Source: Jiella flava (GTDB lineage Bacteria > Pseudomonadota > Alphaproteobacteria > Rhizobiales > Rhizobiaceae). Taken from it: a DNA stretch of 64,000 nucleotides. A model generated the notes under the pieces. That model saw only the letters and a program-made list of their open reading frames with translations, did not search any database and was not told where the DNA came from. The DNA lies in assembly GCF_017349315.1 (NCBI RefSeq), contig NZ_JAFMPP010000003.1, forward strand, positions 248,001 to 312,000, written 5' to 3'. Position numbers and translations under genes: made by a program. Below, piece by piece: positions 8,414 to 17,472 of this stretch. The first letter of the stretch is position 1. Every line of letters starts with the position of its first letter.

Positions 8414-10625
8414 CCTCGGCGGGCTCCAGAAACGCCTTTTCGAAGACCGCGCTGCGCAGCGGCCGTCCGAACAGATAGCCCTGCGCCTCGGGACAGCCAT
8501 TCTGGACCAGGAAATCAAGCTGCTCCTCGGTCTCGACGCCCTCGGCGATCACCTCCATGCCGAAGTTGCGCGACAGATAGATCACGGCCTTGACGACGGC
8601 CGCGTCCTCCCGGTCTGTGCTGACCGAGCGCACGAAGGAGCGGTCAATCTTCAGGCGGGATATCGGAAAGGATTTCAACAAGCTGAGCGAGGCATAGCCG
8701 GTGCCGTAGTCGTCAAAGGCGAGGCCCACGCCCAGATGGCGGAGATCGCGCAACAGCTTGAGGGTGCGGTTGTCGTTGTAAAGCGAGGTGGTCTCGACGA
8801 TTTCGAGTTCGAGCGCTTCGGGCGGCAGTGCGTATTCCTGCAGGGCTTCCCGCACGCTCGAGACCAGCCGCCCCGAGCGAAACTGGGCTTCAAACAGATT
8901 GACGCTGACCCGAAACTCCGGGAGCACCCGGCGCCATTGCGAGGCCTGGCGACACGCCTCCCGCAAGATCCATTCGCCGATCCTGCTGGCCGAGGGTTTG
9001 CGGCTGAGGACGGTGATGAAGGAGGCCGGTGACAGCAGGCCGCGCTCGGGATTGTTCCAACGCAGCAGCGCTTCCGCGCCCTTGATCGCCCGCGTGACGG
9101 TCGAAGCCTGGGGTTGGTAGAACAGCTCGAACTCGCGGTTTTCAAAAGCGTCCCGCAGCTCCTTTTCGAAAGCGCGTCGGGTGTTGGCGAGGTCCCGCAG
9201 AGCCGGAGCAAACAATTCGCTCTGGCCTTTGCCGGTCGCCTTGGCGCGATAAAGGGCAAGGTCGGCGGCGCCCATCAGATCTTCGGCCGACACGCCGTGC
9301 TGCGGCGACATCGCCATACCGACGCTGACGCCTATTTCCACCGAGCGGTCGGGCAGTTCGTAGCGTTCAGAAATTTCGCCGATCAATTCGGCAGCGATGG
9401 TTTTCACGCCATGTTCGTCGTTGCCGGAGAGGAGGATGACGAATTCGTCGCCACCAAGCCGTGCGAGGGCGATTGGCGTTGGAACGATCATCTTCATGCG
9501 GAGCGCGACTTCGCGCAGAACGGCGTCTCCGGCCGAGTGGCCGAAGGTGTCGTTGACCTCTTTAAAGCCGTCGAGATCGAGCAGGATGACGGTGCAAGGA
9601 TGGCCGGCGTCGAGCGTGGTGTCCAGATAGGCGCGCCAGGCGGCGCGATTGGCAAGTCCCGTTAGCGCGTCGAGCGCCGCCAGGCGGCTGAGGCGTTCCT
9701 CATTCTGTTTGCGGTCGGTGATATCGCGGACGATCGCGCCCATGCTGGCGGCTGATCCTTCCTGCCACGTCGAGAAGGAGAACTCGGCCGGAAACTCGCC
9801 GCCGCCTTTGCGCAAGGCGGTGATCTCGACCGTCCGGGCGGCAACATCCAAATCGTGGCCGTTCGGGGCCTGATCGAATTCTGCAATGTAGAAATGGCGC
9901 CAGCGCGCCGGGACGATGATCTTGGCCGGGCGACCGACAATCTCCTCGGCACTGTAGCCGAACAGCCGTTCGGCGGATCGGTTCCAGAAGGTGATCCTGC
10001 CGCCGGCATCTGAGCAGATGATCGCGTCGGGCGAGGTCGCCGCAATGTTTTCGAAGCGGGCCTGGCTGATCGAGCGGGCGGTGTCGAGGCGGCGCAGCTC
10101 CAGACGTTCCAGCACCAGGGCGGCCATATCGGCGAGATCACGGCGGTTCTCGGTGGAAAAGTGCTCTCGCGGCTTGGTGTCGATCAGGCAAAACGTGCCG
10201 ATCTTCTCGCCATTGGGCGCGACCAGCGGATGGCCGGCATAAAAGCGGATGAAGGGCGTGTTAAGAACGAGAGCGTTGGTGGCGAAGCGCGGATCGGCGA
10301 GGGCATCGGGGACGACGAGGACGTTTTCCTGCATGATGGCATAGGTGCAGAAGGACAATTCGCGACTTGTCTCGCGCTTGCCGAGGCCGAACTCGGCCTT
10401 GAAGAACTGACGCTCCGCATCGATGAGCGAGATCAGCACGATCGGCACGTCGAACAGCCGGGAGGCGAGACCCACGAGCCGGTCGAACTCCTCCTCGGGC
10501 GGGGTGTCGATGACGTGATAATCGGCAAGGGCCTGAAGCCGCGCCGGTTCACTGGCCGGGATAGGATAAGGCCGCGGCAAATCACCTCCGATGATGATCT
10601 CCGTTTTCGCTCTAATCCCGAACAT
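8400..10625 (-). CDS. GAF-PAS-GGDEF-EAL cyclic di-GMP signalling protein
   Basis: A soluble 741-residue protein with four domains in order: GAF (about 25-180), PAS (about 190-310), GGDEF (about 320-480) and EAL (about 490-735). The cyclase site is intact (RLGGDEF, motif 391-395) and the phosphodiesterase motifs are present: EAL 518-520, an Asn in NLFEAQF, Glu in EIVET, DDYGTG, KIDRSF and EGVET. Both activities are therefore possible. There are no transmembrane segments, so it should sense a cytoplasmic cue through GAF and PAS. No good ribosome site is seen before the ATG at 10625; a GGAGGTGA lies inside the first codons without a usable start after it, so the N-terminus is the least certain part. 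Confidence 0.92.
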   Translation of the reverse strand: MFGIRAKTEIIIGGDLPRPYPIPASEPARLQALADYHVIDTPPEEEFDRLVGLASRLFDVPIVLISLIDAERQFFKAEFGLGKRETSRELSFCTYAIMQENVLVVPDALADPRFATNALVLNTPFIRFYAGHPLVAPNGEKIGTFCLIDTKPREHFSTENRRDLADMAALVLERLELRRLDTARSISQARFENIAATSPDAIICSDAGGRITFWNRSAERLFGYSAEEIVGRPAKIIVPARWRHFYIAEFDQAPNGHDLDVAARTVEITALRKGGGEFPAEFSFSTWQEGSAASMGAIVRDITDRKQNEERLSRLAALDALTGLANRAAWRAYLDTTLDAGHPCTVILLDLDGFKEVNDTFGHSAGDAVLREVALRMKMIVPTPIALARLGGDEFVILLSGNDEHGVKTIAAELIGEISERYELPDRSVEIGVSVGMAMSPQHGVSAEDLMGAADLALYRAKATGKGQSELFAPALRDLANTRRAFEKELRDAFENREFELFYQPQASTVTRAIKGAEALLRWNNPERGLLSPASFITVLSRKPSASRIGEWILREACRQASQWRRVLPEFRVSVNLFEAQFRSGRLVSSVREALQEYALPPEALELEIVETTSLYNDNRTLKLLRDLRHLGVGLAFDDYGTGYASLSLLKSFPISRLKIDRSFVRSVSTDREDAAVVKAVIYLSRNFGMEVIAEGVETEEQLDFLVQNGCPEAQGYLFGRPLRSAVFEKAFLEPAEVTSG

Positions 10626-10805
10626 ATGAAGGCAAAACTTAAAATATCAAGATGGCATTGATTTCAATTTTTGGTATAAAAACCGCGGGCGTATCATTCG
10701 GCGATTGGAGCATGACGCCGAAAGATTGCGGGACGTTTCGGGTCACATCCTACGGCTCAACAAAGACTGGGAGCAAAATGGCGTTCCAGTTCATTGCATT
10801 CCGCT

Positions 10806-11522
10806 TTAGTCGGTCAAAACAAGCCGATCGCGCCGGAAATCGTAGGAGGTGAGCGTGCCGAGAAAGCTCATGCCGAGGAGCACCGTGCCGAGACCGACGC
10901 CCTCGGTGACGGCGCCCTGCACGCCGTGGCGGGTGATGCCGCCGATGGTGACCGAGTGCAGCCGGACCGGTGCGGCTTTGGCGACGCCGTTGGCGGTCAT
11001 CACCTCGTTGGTAAAGTGCAGTTTCGCGGTGTCGATCCCGAGGCTGTCGGCCATGGCGCTGTCCATGGCGACCACCGAGGCGCCGGTGTCGACGATGAAG
11101 CTGGTCGGCTTGCCGTCGATCTTACCGTTGAGATAGAAATGCCCGTCTGCCGAGCGCGTCGCCATGAAGCGGCGGCGTCCACCGTCTGTCTCCCCGAGTG
11201 CGACCACACTGCCTGGCATCAGCACGGCGAGAACACGGTTCTTGAAGGCGCTGAACTCGGCGCGGAAGGCATAAAGGCTGATCACAACGGCAAAGACGCC
11301 GCTCCAGATCAGGATGTTGCGCAGCAACTCGCCGAGCCGGAACCGCATCGACATCACCAGCAAAGCGCCGATGCCGACCCCAAGGATCGCGAGGCTGGCG
11401 AGCTGGGCGAAGTTGTCCTCGCTGAGACCGGCGATCGTTCCGCCATGGTTGAGCATCAAGACGAGGATCGTGCCCGCGACGGCCGCGAGGACGAAATAGA
11501 GGATCAGATCACGACGCATCAT
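10806..11522 (-). CDS. membrane-anchored retropepsin-like aspartic protease (TIGR02281 type)
   Basis: A 238-residue protein with three to four predicted N-terminal membrane helices (residues about 5-100) followed by a single aspartic protease lobe with FIVDTGAS, catalytic Asp145, and a flap-side region ending GVGTVLLGMSFL-like (here LGTVLLGMSFL). One lobe means it must dimerise, as retropepsins do. The domain is probably periplasmic; targets are unknown. Its start overlaps the end of the DUF1289 gene by 14 bases, so the two are translationally coupled. Confidence 0.85.
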   Translation of the reverse strand: MMRRDLILYFVLAAVAGTILVLMLNHGGTIAGLSEDNFAQLASLAILGVGIGALLVMSMRFRLGELLRNILIWSGVFAVVISLYAFRAEFSAFKNRVLAVLMPGSVVALGETDGGRRRFMATRSADGHFYLNGKIDGKPTSFIVDTGASVVAMDSAMADSLGIDTAKLHFTNEVMTANGVAKAAPVRLHSVTIGGITRHGVQGAVTEGVGLGTVLLGMSFLGTLTSYDFRRDRLVLTD

Positions 11523-11766
11523 GGGTTCCGGTAGGCTCGCGCCGCTTGCTTCTGGTTGCTCTTGCGCCGCGCCGGCCTTCCGGCTCCGGCGGGGCCGGCA
11601 CGGCTTGCGGCGCTCGGCCGGGTAGCGTGGCCATGATGGCCTGCCGGATCGCAGGCGGAAAGCTTCCCCAGCCGGCGATCTCGTCGATGGTTCGAAGGCA
11701 GCCGCGACACAGCCCGCTCATCGGATCGATCGCGCAGACACGCGTGCAGGGACTGTCGATCGCCAT
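11509..11766 (-). CDS. DUF1289 domain protein
   Basis: A small protein of 85 residues. Its N-terminal half is the DUF1289 signature, SPCTRVCAID followed by GLCRGCLRTIDEI, a C-x3-C plus C-x2-C set that could bind zinc or an iron-sulfur cluster. The C-terminal 35 residues are basic and probably disordered. The ATG at 11766 has GGAG 5 bases upstream; a longer frame from 11889 adds arginine-rich non-coding-like sequence and is rejected. It overlaps the downstream protease gene. Confidence 0.8.
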   Translation of the reverse strand: MAIDSPCTRVCAIDPMSGLCRGCLRTIDEIAGWGSFPPAIRQAIMATLPGRAPQAVPAPPEPEGRRGARATRSKRREPTGTHDAS

Positions 11767-12007
11767 CTCAACTCCGGCTCGGCGAACTCGTCTTCGACGC
11801 AAGGCAATCCAGGCCGATCCTTGGGTCCGGTCGGGCGCCCGCTGCTCTGATCCTGGCATCGTCGCTGGTCTAAAACGCGCGACCACCATGCCGGGAAGAA
11901 TTGTCAGCGCGTTCTTTATGCGTCCGATGGGACGCGGAAAGGACGATACTGTAAGCCGGATATGGCGATCGATCCCGTTTGCGCAAGCGGTTTGGCGGGA
12001 CGGTGCG

Positions 12008-13573
12008 TCAATGGCCGATCCAGGTTGGATCGTCGAGCGCCGGCATCACTTCGAGCACCCGCGACTGCGGGAAGATCGCGATCGCCTCGGTGCCCTCCCG
12101 CAGCTTGGACAACAGCTCGAACTCGCCGTTGTGGAGCCGCACCAGCGCTTGGACGATTGGCAGACCGAGGCCGGTTCCCTGTTCGGCGCTCTTCATCGCC
12201 GCCGAGCCCTGGCCGAAGGAGGACAGGACCAGCGGGATCTCGGCGGCCGGAATGCCCGGTCCGTCGTCCTTGACCGAGACATATTGGCCGGCGCCGGCGG
12301 TCCAGCCGACGCGCAGAACGATCGAGCCGCCATGGGGCGTGAATTTCACCGCATTGGACAAGAGGTTGAGGATGATCTGGCGCACCGCCCGCTCGTCGGC
12401 CCATAGCGCCGGCAGATCCGGCTCGACCTCGGCCGACAGGTCGATATCCTTGGCCTCGGCCTTGATCCGCATGATCGACAGGCCGTCCTTGGCGATCGCG
12501 ACGAGTTCGATGGCCTCCTCGTTGAGGTCGAACCGCCCGGCCTCGATCCGCGACAGATCGAGGATTTCGTTGATGACGCCGAGGAGGTGCTGGCCAGAGG
12601 CGTGAATGTCGCGAACGTAATCCTTGTAGGTCTCGGTGCCGAGCGGGCCGAGGATCTCGCCACTCATCACCTCGGAAAAGCCGAGGATCGCGTTGAGCGG
12701 CGTGCGTAGCTCGTGGCTCATCGTCGCTAAAAACCGCGATTTGGCGAGATTGGCTTCCTCGGCCCGGCGCCTGGCTTCCTCGGAAATCACCTGTGCCGTT
12801 TCGAGCTCGGCGATCAGTTCGTCTTTTTCGGCCTGATGGATGAGGCCGCTGAGCGCCGAGCGCCGCAGGATCTCGCTGACGACGGCGAAGAAGGCGACGG
12901 CGGCGATCAGGATGCTTCTGACGGCGATGTTGGCAGGATCCGGATCGTTCACCATGCCGACGCCGAGAAACACAGCGGTGATGCCGAAGGTGATCGGAAC
13001 CACCAGGCGCAGGGTGAAGGAGACCATTGCCGTCGAGGCAATGACGATGAACAGGACGGTAAACTGGAAGATGCCGAATTGCGGCCCTTGCTCATGCAGT
13101 GCCGTCAGCGAGGCGAGATAGGCCCAGCACAAGCCCGCCATGAAATGGCCCGAGAGAAACAAGCGGCGCCAGGGGTCGACCGATTCGGTCGGCACCCGCT
13201 CGGCCTGGAATTTGCGGGCCGTGACGACGAGGGCGAGATAGCAGCCAAGGGCGACGAGCGTCCAAAGCGCGGCCACCAAAGGGCCGAGATGGATCGACAG
13301 GCCGAAGCCGGTGGCCATTACCGGCAGCGGCAGAATGATCGCCGAAGCGCGCAGGGCCGCCGCGTGTTGGTCGAGCAGCTCGCCGGAAAAGCGCGTGGCC
13401 GTTCGCCGGCCCCGTGCCGACAGCCGTTCGCGGGCCGATCGCAACGTCGCTGCAAGATCGCCGTTGCGCGATCTCGGGCGACGGGCGACGAGGCCAGGGT
13501 CGACAGTGGGCGGAGCGGCAAGAGACATGGAGCGTCGATCAAAGGGCCTGGCTGAAGTTGCGCTGGCCGCCAT
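12008..13573 (-). CDS. sensor histidine kinase, DivJ/PleC-like
   Basis: A 521-residue hybrid-free kinase: about 70 polar residues, six or so membrane helices (about 75-245), a coiled linker rich in Glu/Arg, an H-box FLATMSHELRTPLNAILGFSE with phospho-acceptor His287, then a HATPase domain with LNLLSNAVKFTPHGG, KDDGPGIP and GTGLGLPIV. H-boxes of this form are typical of the PleC/DivJ/PdhS kinases that act on DivK in the alphaproteobacterial cell cycle, but similar sequences occur in other kinases, so this is a family-level call. GAGGAA lies 6 bases before the start. No response regulator is adjacent. Confidence 0.85.
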   Translation of the reverse strand: MAASATSARPFDRRSMSLAAPPTVDPGLVARRPRSRNGDLAATLRSARERLSARGRRTATRFSGELLDQHAAALRASAIILPLPVMATGFGLSIHLGPLVAALWTLVALGCYLALVVTARKFQAERVPTESVDPWRRLFLSGHFMAGLCWAYLASLTALHEQGPQFGIFQFTVLFIVIASTAMVSFTLRLVVPITFGITAVFLGVGMVNDPDPANIAVRSILIAAVAFFAVVSEILRRSALSGLIHQAEKDELIAELETAQVISEEARRRAEEANLAKSRFLATMSHELRTPLNAILGFSEVMSGEILGPLGTETYKDYVRDIHASGQHLLGVINEILDLSRIEAGRFDLNEEAIELVAIAKDGLSIMRIKAEAKDIDLSAEVEPDLPALWADERAVRQIILNLLSNAVKFTPHGGSIVLRVGWTAGAGQYVSVKDDGPGIPAAEIPLVLSSFGQGSAAMKSAEQGTGLGLPIVQALVRLHNGEFELLSKLREGTEAIAIFPQSRVLEVMPALDDPTWIGH

Positions 13574-13828
13574 TCTGTTTCCTCAACCTTAAAGAATTCG
13601 CTTAAAGAACCGGAAATTTCTGTCGGAGGGTGGGTGGCCTTGGTCTGCAAGGCGTTACACAAATGAGAAAGCGCGGCTTCGACCACAGGAGGTCTGCCAG
13701 AAATTGTCGGCGTCGGTTGTTTGTCCCGAATGCGATTGGTCGGCCCGAGGCATCGTTTCGAAAAAAATGGGCGTATCGTCCGCGCGTCCGATCCGCCGGA
13801 CGGCGCGCGCGTGAGAGAGGAAAAGTCC

Positions 13829-14440
13829 ATGCTTCTGTTTGACGGTGGCCAAGCGCCCAATCCGCGCCGCACCCGAATCTTCATCGCTGAAAAGGGGCTC
13901 AGCGTGCCGCGCGAGCCCGTCGATATGAGCAAGCTGGAGCATCGCTCCGAGAAGATCGCCAGCCGCAATCCTCTGAAGCGCCTGCCGGTGCTCGAGCTCG
14001 ATGACGGCACGATCCTGACCGAATCGATCGCGATCTGCCGCTATTTCGAGGCGCTTCACCCGGAGCCGGCGCTGTTCGGCCGCACACCGCTCGAAATCGC
14101 CCGGATCGAAATGTGGAACCGGCGGATCGAACTCGGTCTTTTCGGCACGGTCGCAGCCACCTTCCGCCACACCCATCCGGCGATGGCCGAGTGGGAGGTG
14201 CCGCAGATCGCCGCCTGGGGCGAGGCGAGCCGCGACAAGGCGGTCCAGTTTCTGCGGTTTTTCAACGATCATCTGGCAAGCCATCGTTTCGCAGCCGGCG
14301 ACGCCTTCTCGGTCGCCGATATCACCGGGCTCGTCTCGGTGGACTTCATGCGGCCGGCCAAGATCACGATGCCGCCGGATCTCACCCATGTCGCCCGCTG
14401 GTCCGAAGAGGTCTCCGCCCGCCCGAGCGCCAAGGCTTGA
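13829..14440 (+). CDS. glutathione S-transferase
   Basis: A 203-residue cytosolic GST. The thioredoxin-like N-domain begins MLLFDGGQAPNPRRTRIF and contains the cis-proline and glutathione gamma-Glu contacts LPVLELDDGTILTESIAI; the all-helical C-domain ends with the capping motif FSVADITGLVSVDF. The catalytic residue is not obvious (no Ser, Tyr or Cys at the usual place; Asn15 region). GAGAGG lies 8 bases upstream of the chosen ATG. It is followed directly by the uracil-DNA glycosylase gene. Confidence 0.88.
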   Translation: MLLFDGGQAPNPRRTRIFIAEKGLSVPREPVDMSKLEHRSEKIASRNPLKRLPVLELDDGTILTESIAICRYFEALHPEPALFGRTPLEIARIEMWNRRIELGLFGTVAATFRHTHPAMAEWEVPQIAAWGEASRDKAVQFLRFFNDHLASHRFAAGDAFSVADITGLVSVDFMRPAKITMPPDLTHVARWSEEVSARPSAKA

Positions 14441-14448
14441 CCTTTCCG

Positions 14449-15090
14449 GTGGCGCGCACTGCGGATGACGGCTTTCGGGATGACCCGCAGACGCTTTACG
14501 CGACCATCCGCGGCTGCCGGATCTGCCGTGAGGCGCCGCTCGGTGCGCCCTTGCCGATCGAGCCCAACCCGGTGCTCGCCTTGTCGGCGACGGCGCGGAT
14601 CGTCGTCGCCGGACAGGCGCCGGGCAATCTCGCCGACAAGACGACGAAACCGTTTAACGACCCATCCGGCGTGCGGCTGCGTGATTGGATGGGGATCGGG
14701 CCGGAGGTCTTTTATGATCGCAGTCGCATCGCCATTGTGCCGATGGGCTTTTGCTTTCCGGGCTACGACGCCAAGGGCGGTGACCTGCCGCCGCGCCGCG
14801 AATGCCGCGCCACCTGGCATGCCCGGGTGATGGCGGCGATGCCGCAGGTCGAGCTGGTGCTGGCGATCGGCCACTATGCCCAGCGCTTCCACATCGAAGA
14901 CGGCGCGCGGCGCTCGCTGACCGAGACGGTTGCCGCCTGGCGCACGGTTTTGGCGACGGGCGGCCGGTTCGCGCCGGTGCTGCCGCTGCCGCATCCCTCC
15001 TGGCGCAACAATGCCTGGCTGAAGCGCTATGACTGGTTTGAAACCGAGCTGGTGCCGGTGTTGAAGCAGCGGGTTGCAGAGCTGATCTGA
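14449..15090 (+). CDS. uracil-DNA glycosylase family protein (family 4-like, Fe-S)
   Basis: About 213 residues. The two active-site motifs are GQAPG (variant of GEAPG in family 4) and LPHPSWRNN near the end. Four cysteines have the family-4 layout: C-x2-C in GCRIC near residue 25, one in MGFCFPG and one 17 residues later in RREC, so a 4Fe-4S cluster is expected. It removes uracil or a related damaged base from DNA. The KRRIH loop of UdgX is absent. The start is uncertain: GTG at 14449 is used, but a TTG at 14437 overlapping the GST stop is also in frame; neither has a strong ribosome site. Confidence 0.82.
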   Translation: MARTADDGFRDDPQTLYATIRGCRICREAPLGAPLPIEPNPVLALSATARIVVAGQAPGNLADKTTKPFNDPSGVRLRDWMGIGPEVFYDRSRIAIVPMGFCFPGYDAKGGDLPPRRECRATWHARVMAAMPQVELVLAIGHYAQRFHIEDGARRSLTETVAAWRTVLATGGRFAPVLPLPHPSWRNNAWLKRYDWFETELVPVLKQRVAELI

Positions 15091-15241
15091 GCACCTCAAG
15101 GGCGCGCGTTTGTTGCCGGGCGGGCGCTCCGACCTTGACATCGCGGGACGCCCATGCGCTTGTCCGCCACCGATTCCGACAATTTTCGCGTCTTCTCGCC
15201 AGCCGGCGAATGCGACGCCATGAAGCCCGATGAGACGAGCC

Positions 15242-17029
15242 ATGCACCGCTACCGCACCCATAGCTGCGCCGCCCTGAGCAAGGACCATGTCGGCGAGAG
15301 CGTGCGCCTGTCCGGCTGGGCGCATCGCATCCGCGACCATGGCGGGCTCTTGTTCATCGATCTGCGCGATCACTACGGTCTCACCCAGGTGGTGGTCGAC
15401 CCGGATTCGCCGGCCTTCAAGACCGCCGAGACGGTGCGCGGCGAATGGGTGATCCGGGTCGACGGCGAGGTCAAGGGGCGCTCCGACGAGACCGTCAATG
15501 CCAAGCTGCCGACCGGCGAGATCGAGATCTTCGCCCGCGAGATCGAGGTGCTGTCGCCGGCCAAAGAACTGCCGCTGCCGGTCTTCGGCGAGCCGGACTA
15601 TCCGGAGGACATCCGCCTCAAATATCGCTTCCTCGACCTGCGCCGCGAGACGCTGCACAAGAACATCATGCGGCGTACTGAGATCATCGCCAAGATCCGT
15701 TCGCTGATGCAGGAGACCGGCTTCACCGAGTTCCAGACGCCGATCCTGACCGCTTCATCGCCCGAGGGCGCCCGCGACTTCTTGGTGCCCTCGCGGCTTC
15801 ACAACGGCATGTTCTACGCTCTGCCGCAGGCGCCGCAGCAGTACAAGCAGCTGTTGATGATGTCGGGCTTCGACCGCTATTTCCAGATCGCCCCGTGTTT
15901 CCGCGACGAGGACCCGCGCGCCGACCGCTTCTATGGCGAATTCTACCAGCTCGACGTCGAAATGAGCTTCGTCGAGCAGGAGGATATTTTCCAGACCATG
16001 GAGCCGGTGATCCGCAGCGTCTTCGAGACGTTTGCTGACGGCAAGCGGGTGTCGGAAACCTTCCGCCGGATTCCTTATGCGGAATCGATGAAGAAATACG
16101 GCTCCGACAAGCCGGATCTGCGCAACCCGATCGAGATGCAGGCCGTCACCGCGCATTTCGCCGGCTCCGGCTTCAAGGTCTTTGCGGGCATGATCGCCAA
16201 TGACGACAAGGTCGAGGTCTGGGCGATCCCGGCCAAGACCGGCGGTTCCAGAGCCTTTTGCGACCGGATGAATTCCTGGGCGCAGGGCGAGGGCCAGCCG
16301 GGTCTCGGCTACATCTTCTGGCGCGAGGAAAACGGTGCGGTGTCGGGTGCAGGTCCCCTTGCGAAGAACATCGGCGAGGAGCGCACCGAGGCGATCCGCA
16401 CCCAGCTCGGCCTCGAAGCGGGCGACGCCTGCTTCTTCGTCGCCGGGCGGCCGGAGAAGTTCGTCCCCTTCGCCGGGGCTGCGCGCACCCGCGTCGGCGA
16501 GGAGCTGAATCTCGTCGACCGCGACCGCTACGAACTCGCCTGGATTGTCGACTTCCCCTTCTACGAATGGGACGAGGACAACAAGAAGGTCGATTTCGCC
16601 CACAACCCGTTCTCCATGCCGCAGGGCGGCATCGAGGCGCTGAACAATGAAGAGCCCCTGGCGATCAAGGCGTTCCAGTACGACATCGTCTGCAACGGCT
16701 ACGAGATCGCGTCGGGTGGCATCCGCAATCAGTTGCCCGACACGATGGTCAAGGCCTTCGAGATCGCCGGCTACTCCCGGGCTGATGTCGAGGAGCGTTT
16801 CGGCGGCCTCTACCGCGCCTTCCAATACGGCGCGCCGCCCCATGGCGGCATGGCGGCGGGTATCGACCGCATCGTCATGCTTTTGTGCGGGGCGAAGAAC
16901 CTGCGCGAGATCGCGCTGTTCCCGATGAACCAGCAGGCCTTCGACCTGTTGATGGGCGCCCCGGCGGAGGCCCAGCCGGCCCAGCTGCGCGAACTCGGCC
17001 TGCGGATCGCACCGCAGGCGAAACCCTGA
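15242..17029 (+). CDS. aspS: aspartyl-tRNA synthetase
   Basis: A 595-residue class II synthetase charging tRNA-Asp. It has the N-terminal OB anticodon-binding domain (residues 1-105), the catalytic core with motif 2 [10 protein letters not shown], the bacterial GAD insertion (about 290-420) and motif 3 [13 protein letters not shown] near 545. Length and insertion are those of bacterial-type AspRS. The start at 15242 (MHRYRTH) matches the usual rhizobial N-terminus; an ATG 12 bases upstream is less likely. Whether it also charges tRNA-Asn cannot be judged without the rest of the genome. Confidence 0.97.
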   Translation: MHRYRTHSCAALSKDHVGESVRLSGWAHRIRDHGGLLFIDLRDHYGLTQVVVDPDSPAFKTAETVRGEWVIRVDGEVKGRSDETVNAKLPTGEIEIFAREIEVLSPAKELPLPVFGEPDYPEDIRLKYRFLDLRRETLHKNIMRRTEIIAKIRSLMQETGFTEFQTPILTASSPEGARDFLVPSRLHNGMFYALPQAPQQYKQLLMMSGFDRYFQIAPCFRDEDPRADRFYGEFYQLDVEMSFVEQEDIFQTMEPVIRSVFETFADGKRVSETFRRIPYAESMKKYGSDKPDLRNPIEMQAVTAHFAGSGFKVFAGMIANDDKVEVWAIPAKTGGSRAFCDRMNSWAQGEGQPGLGYIFWREENGAVSGAGPLAKNIGEERTEAIRTQLGLEAGDACFFVAGRPEKFVPFAGAARTRVGEELNLVDRDRYELAWIVDFPFYEWDEDNKKVDFAHNPFSMPQGGIEALNNEEPLAIKAFQYDIVCNGYEIASGGIRNQLPDTMVKAFEIAGYSRADVEERFGGLYRAFQYGAPPHGGMAAGIDRIVMLLCGAKNLREIALFPMNQQAFDLLMGAPAEAQPAQLRELGLRIAPQAKP

Positions 17030-17472
17030 TCGACGTGGCGCTACGCTGACAGAATTGGAGTCAACCATAGGGTGTTGACTTTTTGCATTAGACAATTTTA
17101 AATTGATATGTTACGAAAGGTCGACGGCCGAAGCGTTACAACTGCGCTGTAAGGTTGCAAATGAAAACAAGCATTTTTCGATCTCTATCATGATGTTTTA
17201 ATTTATATATTTGTTTTATTAGGGAGATTTTTTATTTTTATAAATATTTTTATTTTATGATTTGCTTTTAGAATTTTTTATTTATTATTTTTTGTATGAA
17301 TTAAAAATAATATTTGTGTTCACTTGGCGTTTTATAAATGAACGAATTGGTCTTGATCGCAATCGCGCGCTGACCTGCATCATTCGACACGGGATTTGAG
17401 GGCGTCTGTCGCGTTGATGCGACAAGCTTCATAAACGAATCGGGTATATTTGGATCGGCTTGGAGTGAAGCC
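17030..17472. promoter_or_regulatory. AT-rich leader upstream of the sugar-oxidation cluster
   Basis: This 443-base stretch carries no gene. Bases about 17170-17340 are overwhelmingly A and T, with long T runs, in a window that is otherwise strongly GC-rich. The composition fits a horizontally acquired regulatory region, a UP-element-like promoter, or a binding zone for an AT-preferring silencer of the MucR/Ros type. It separates aspS from the GH15 gene and is the obvious control region for the genes to its right. GGAG at 17462-17465 is the ribosome site of the GH15 gene. Confidence 0.6.
17075..17103 (+). promoter_or_regulatory. candidate sigma-70 promoter
   Basis: TTGACT at 17075-17080, a 17-base spacer and TTAAAT at 17098-17103 make a plausible -35/-10 pair just upstream of the AT-rich tract. 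It would leave a leader of about 360 bases before the GH15 gene. In DNA this AT-rich, promoter-like matches arise easily. Confidence 0.3.

Noticed and set aside
17030..17472. Riboswitch or small RNA gene in the AT-rich leader
   Set aside because: No conserved riboswitch core or stable terminator stem could be seen; low-complexity A/T sequence alone is not evidence.
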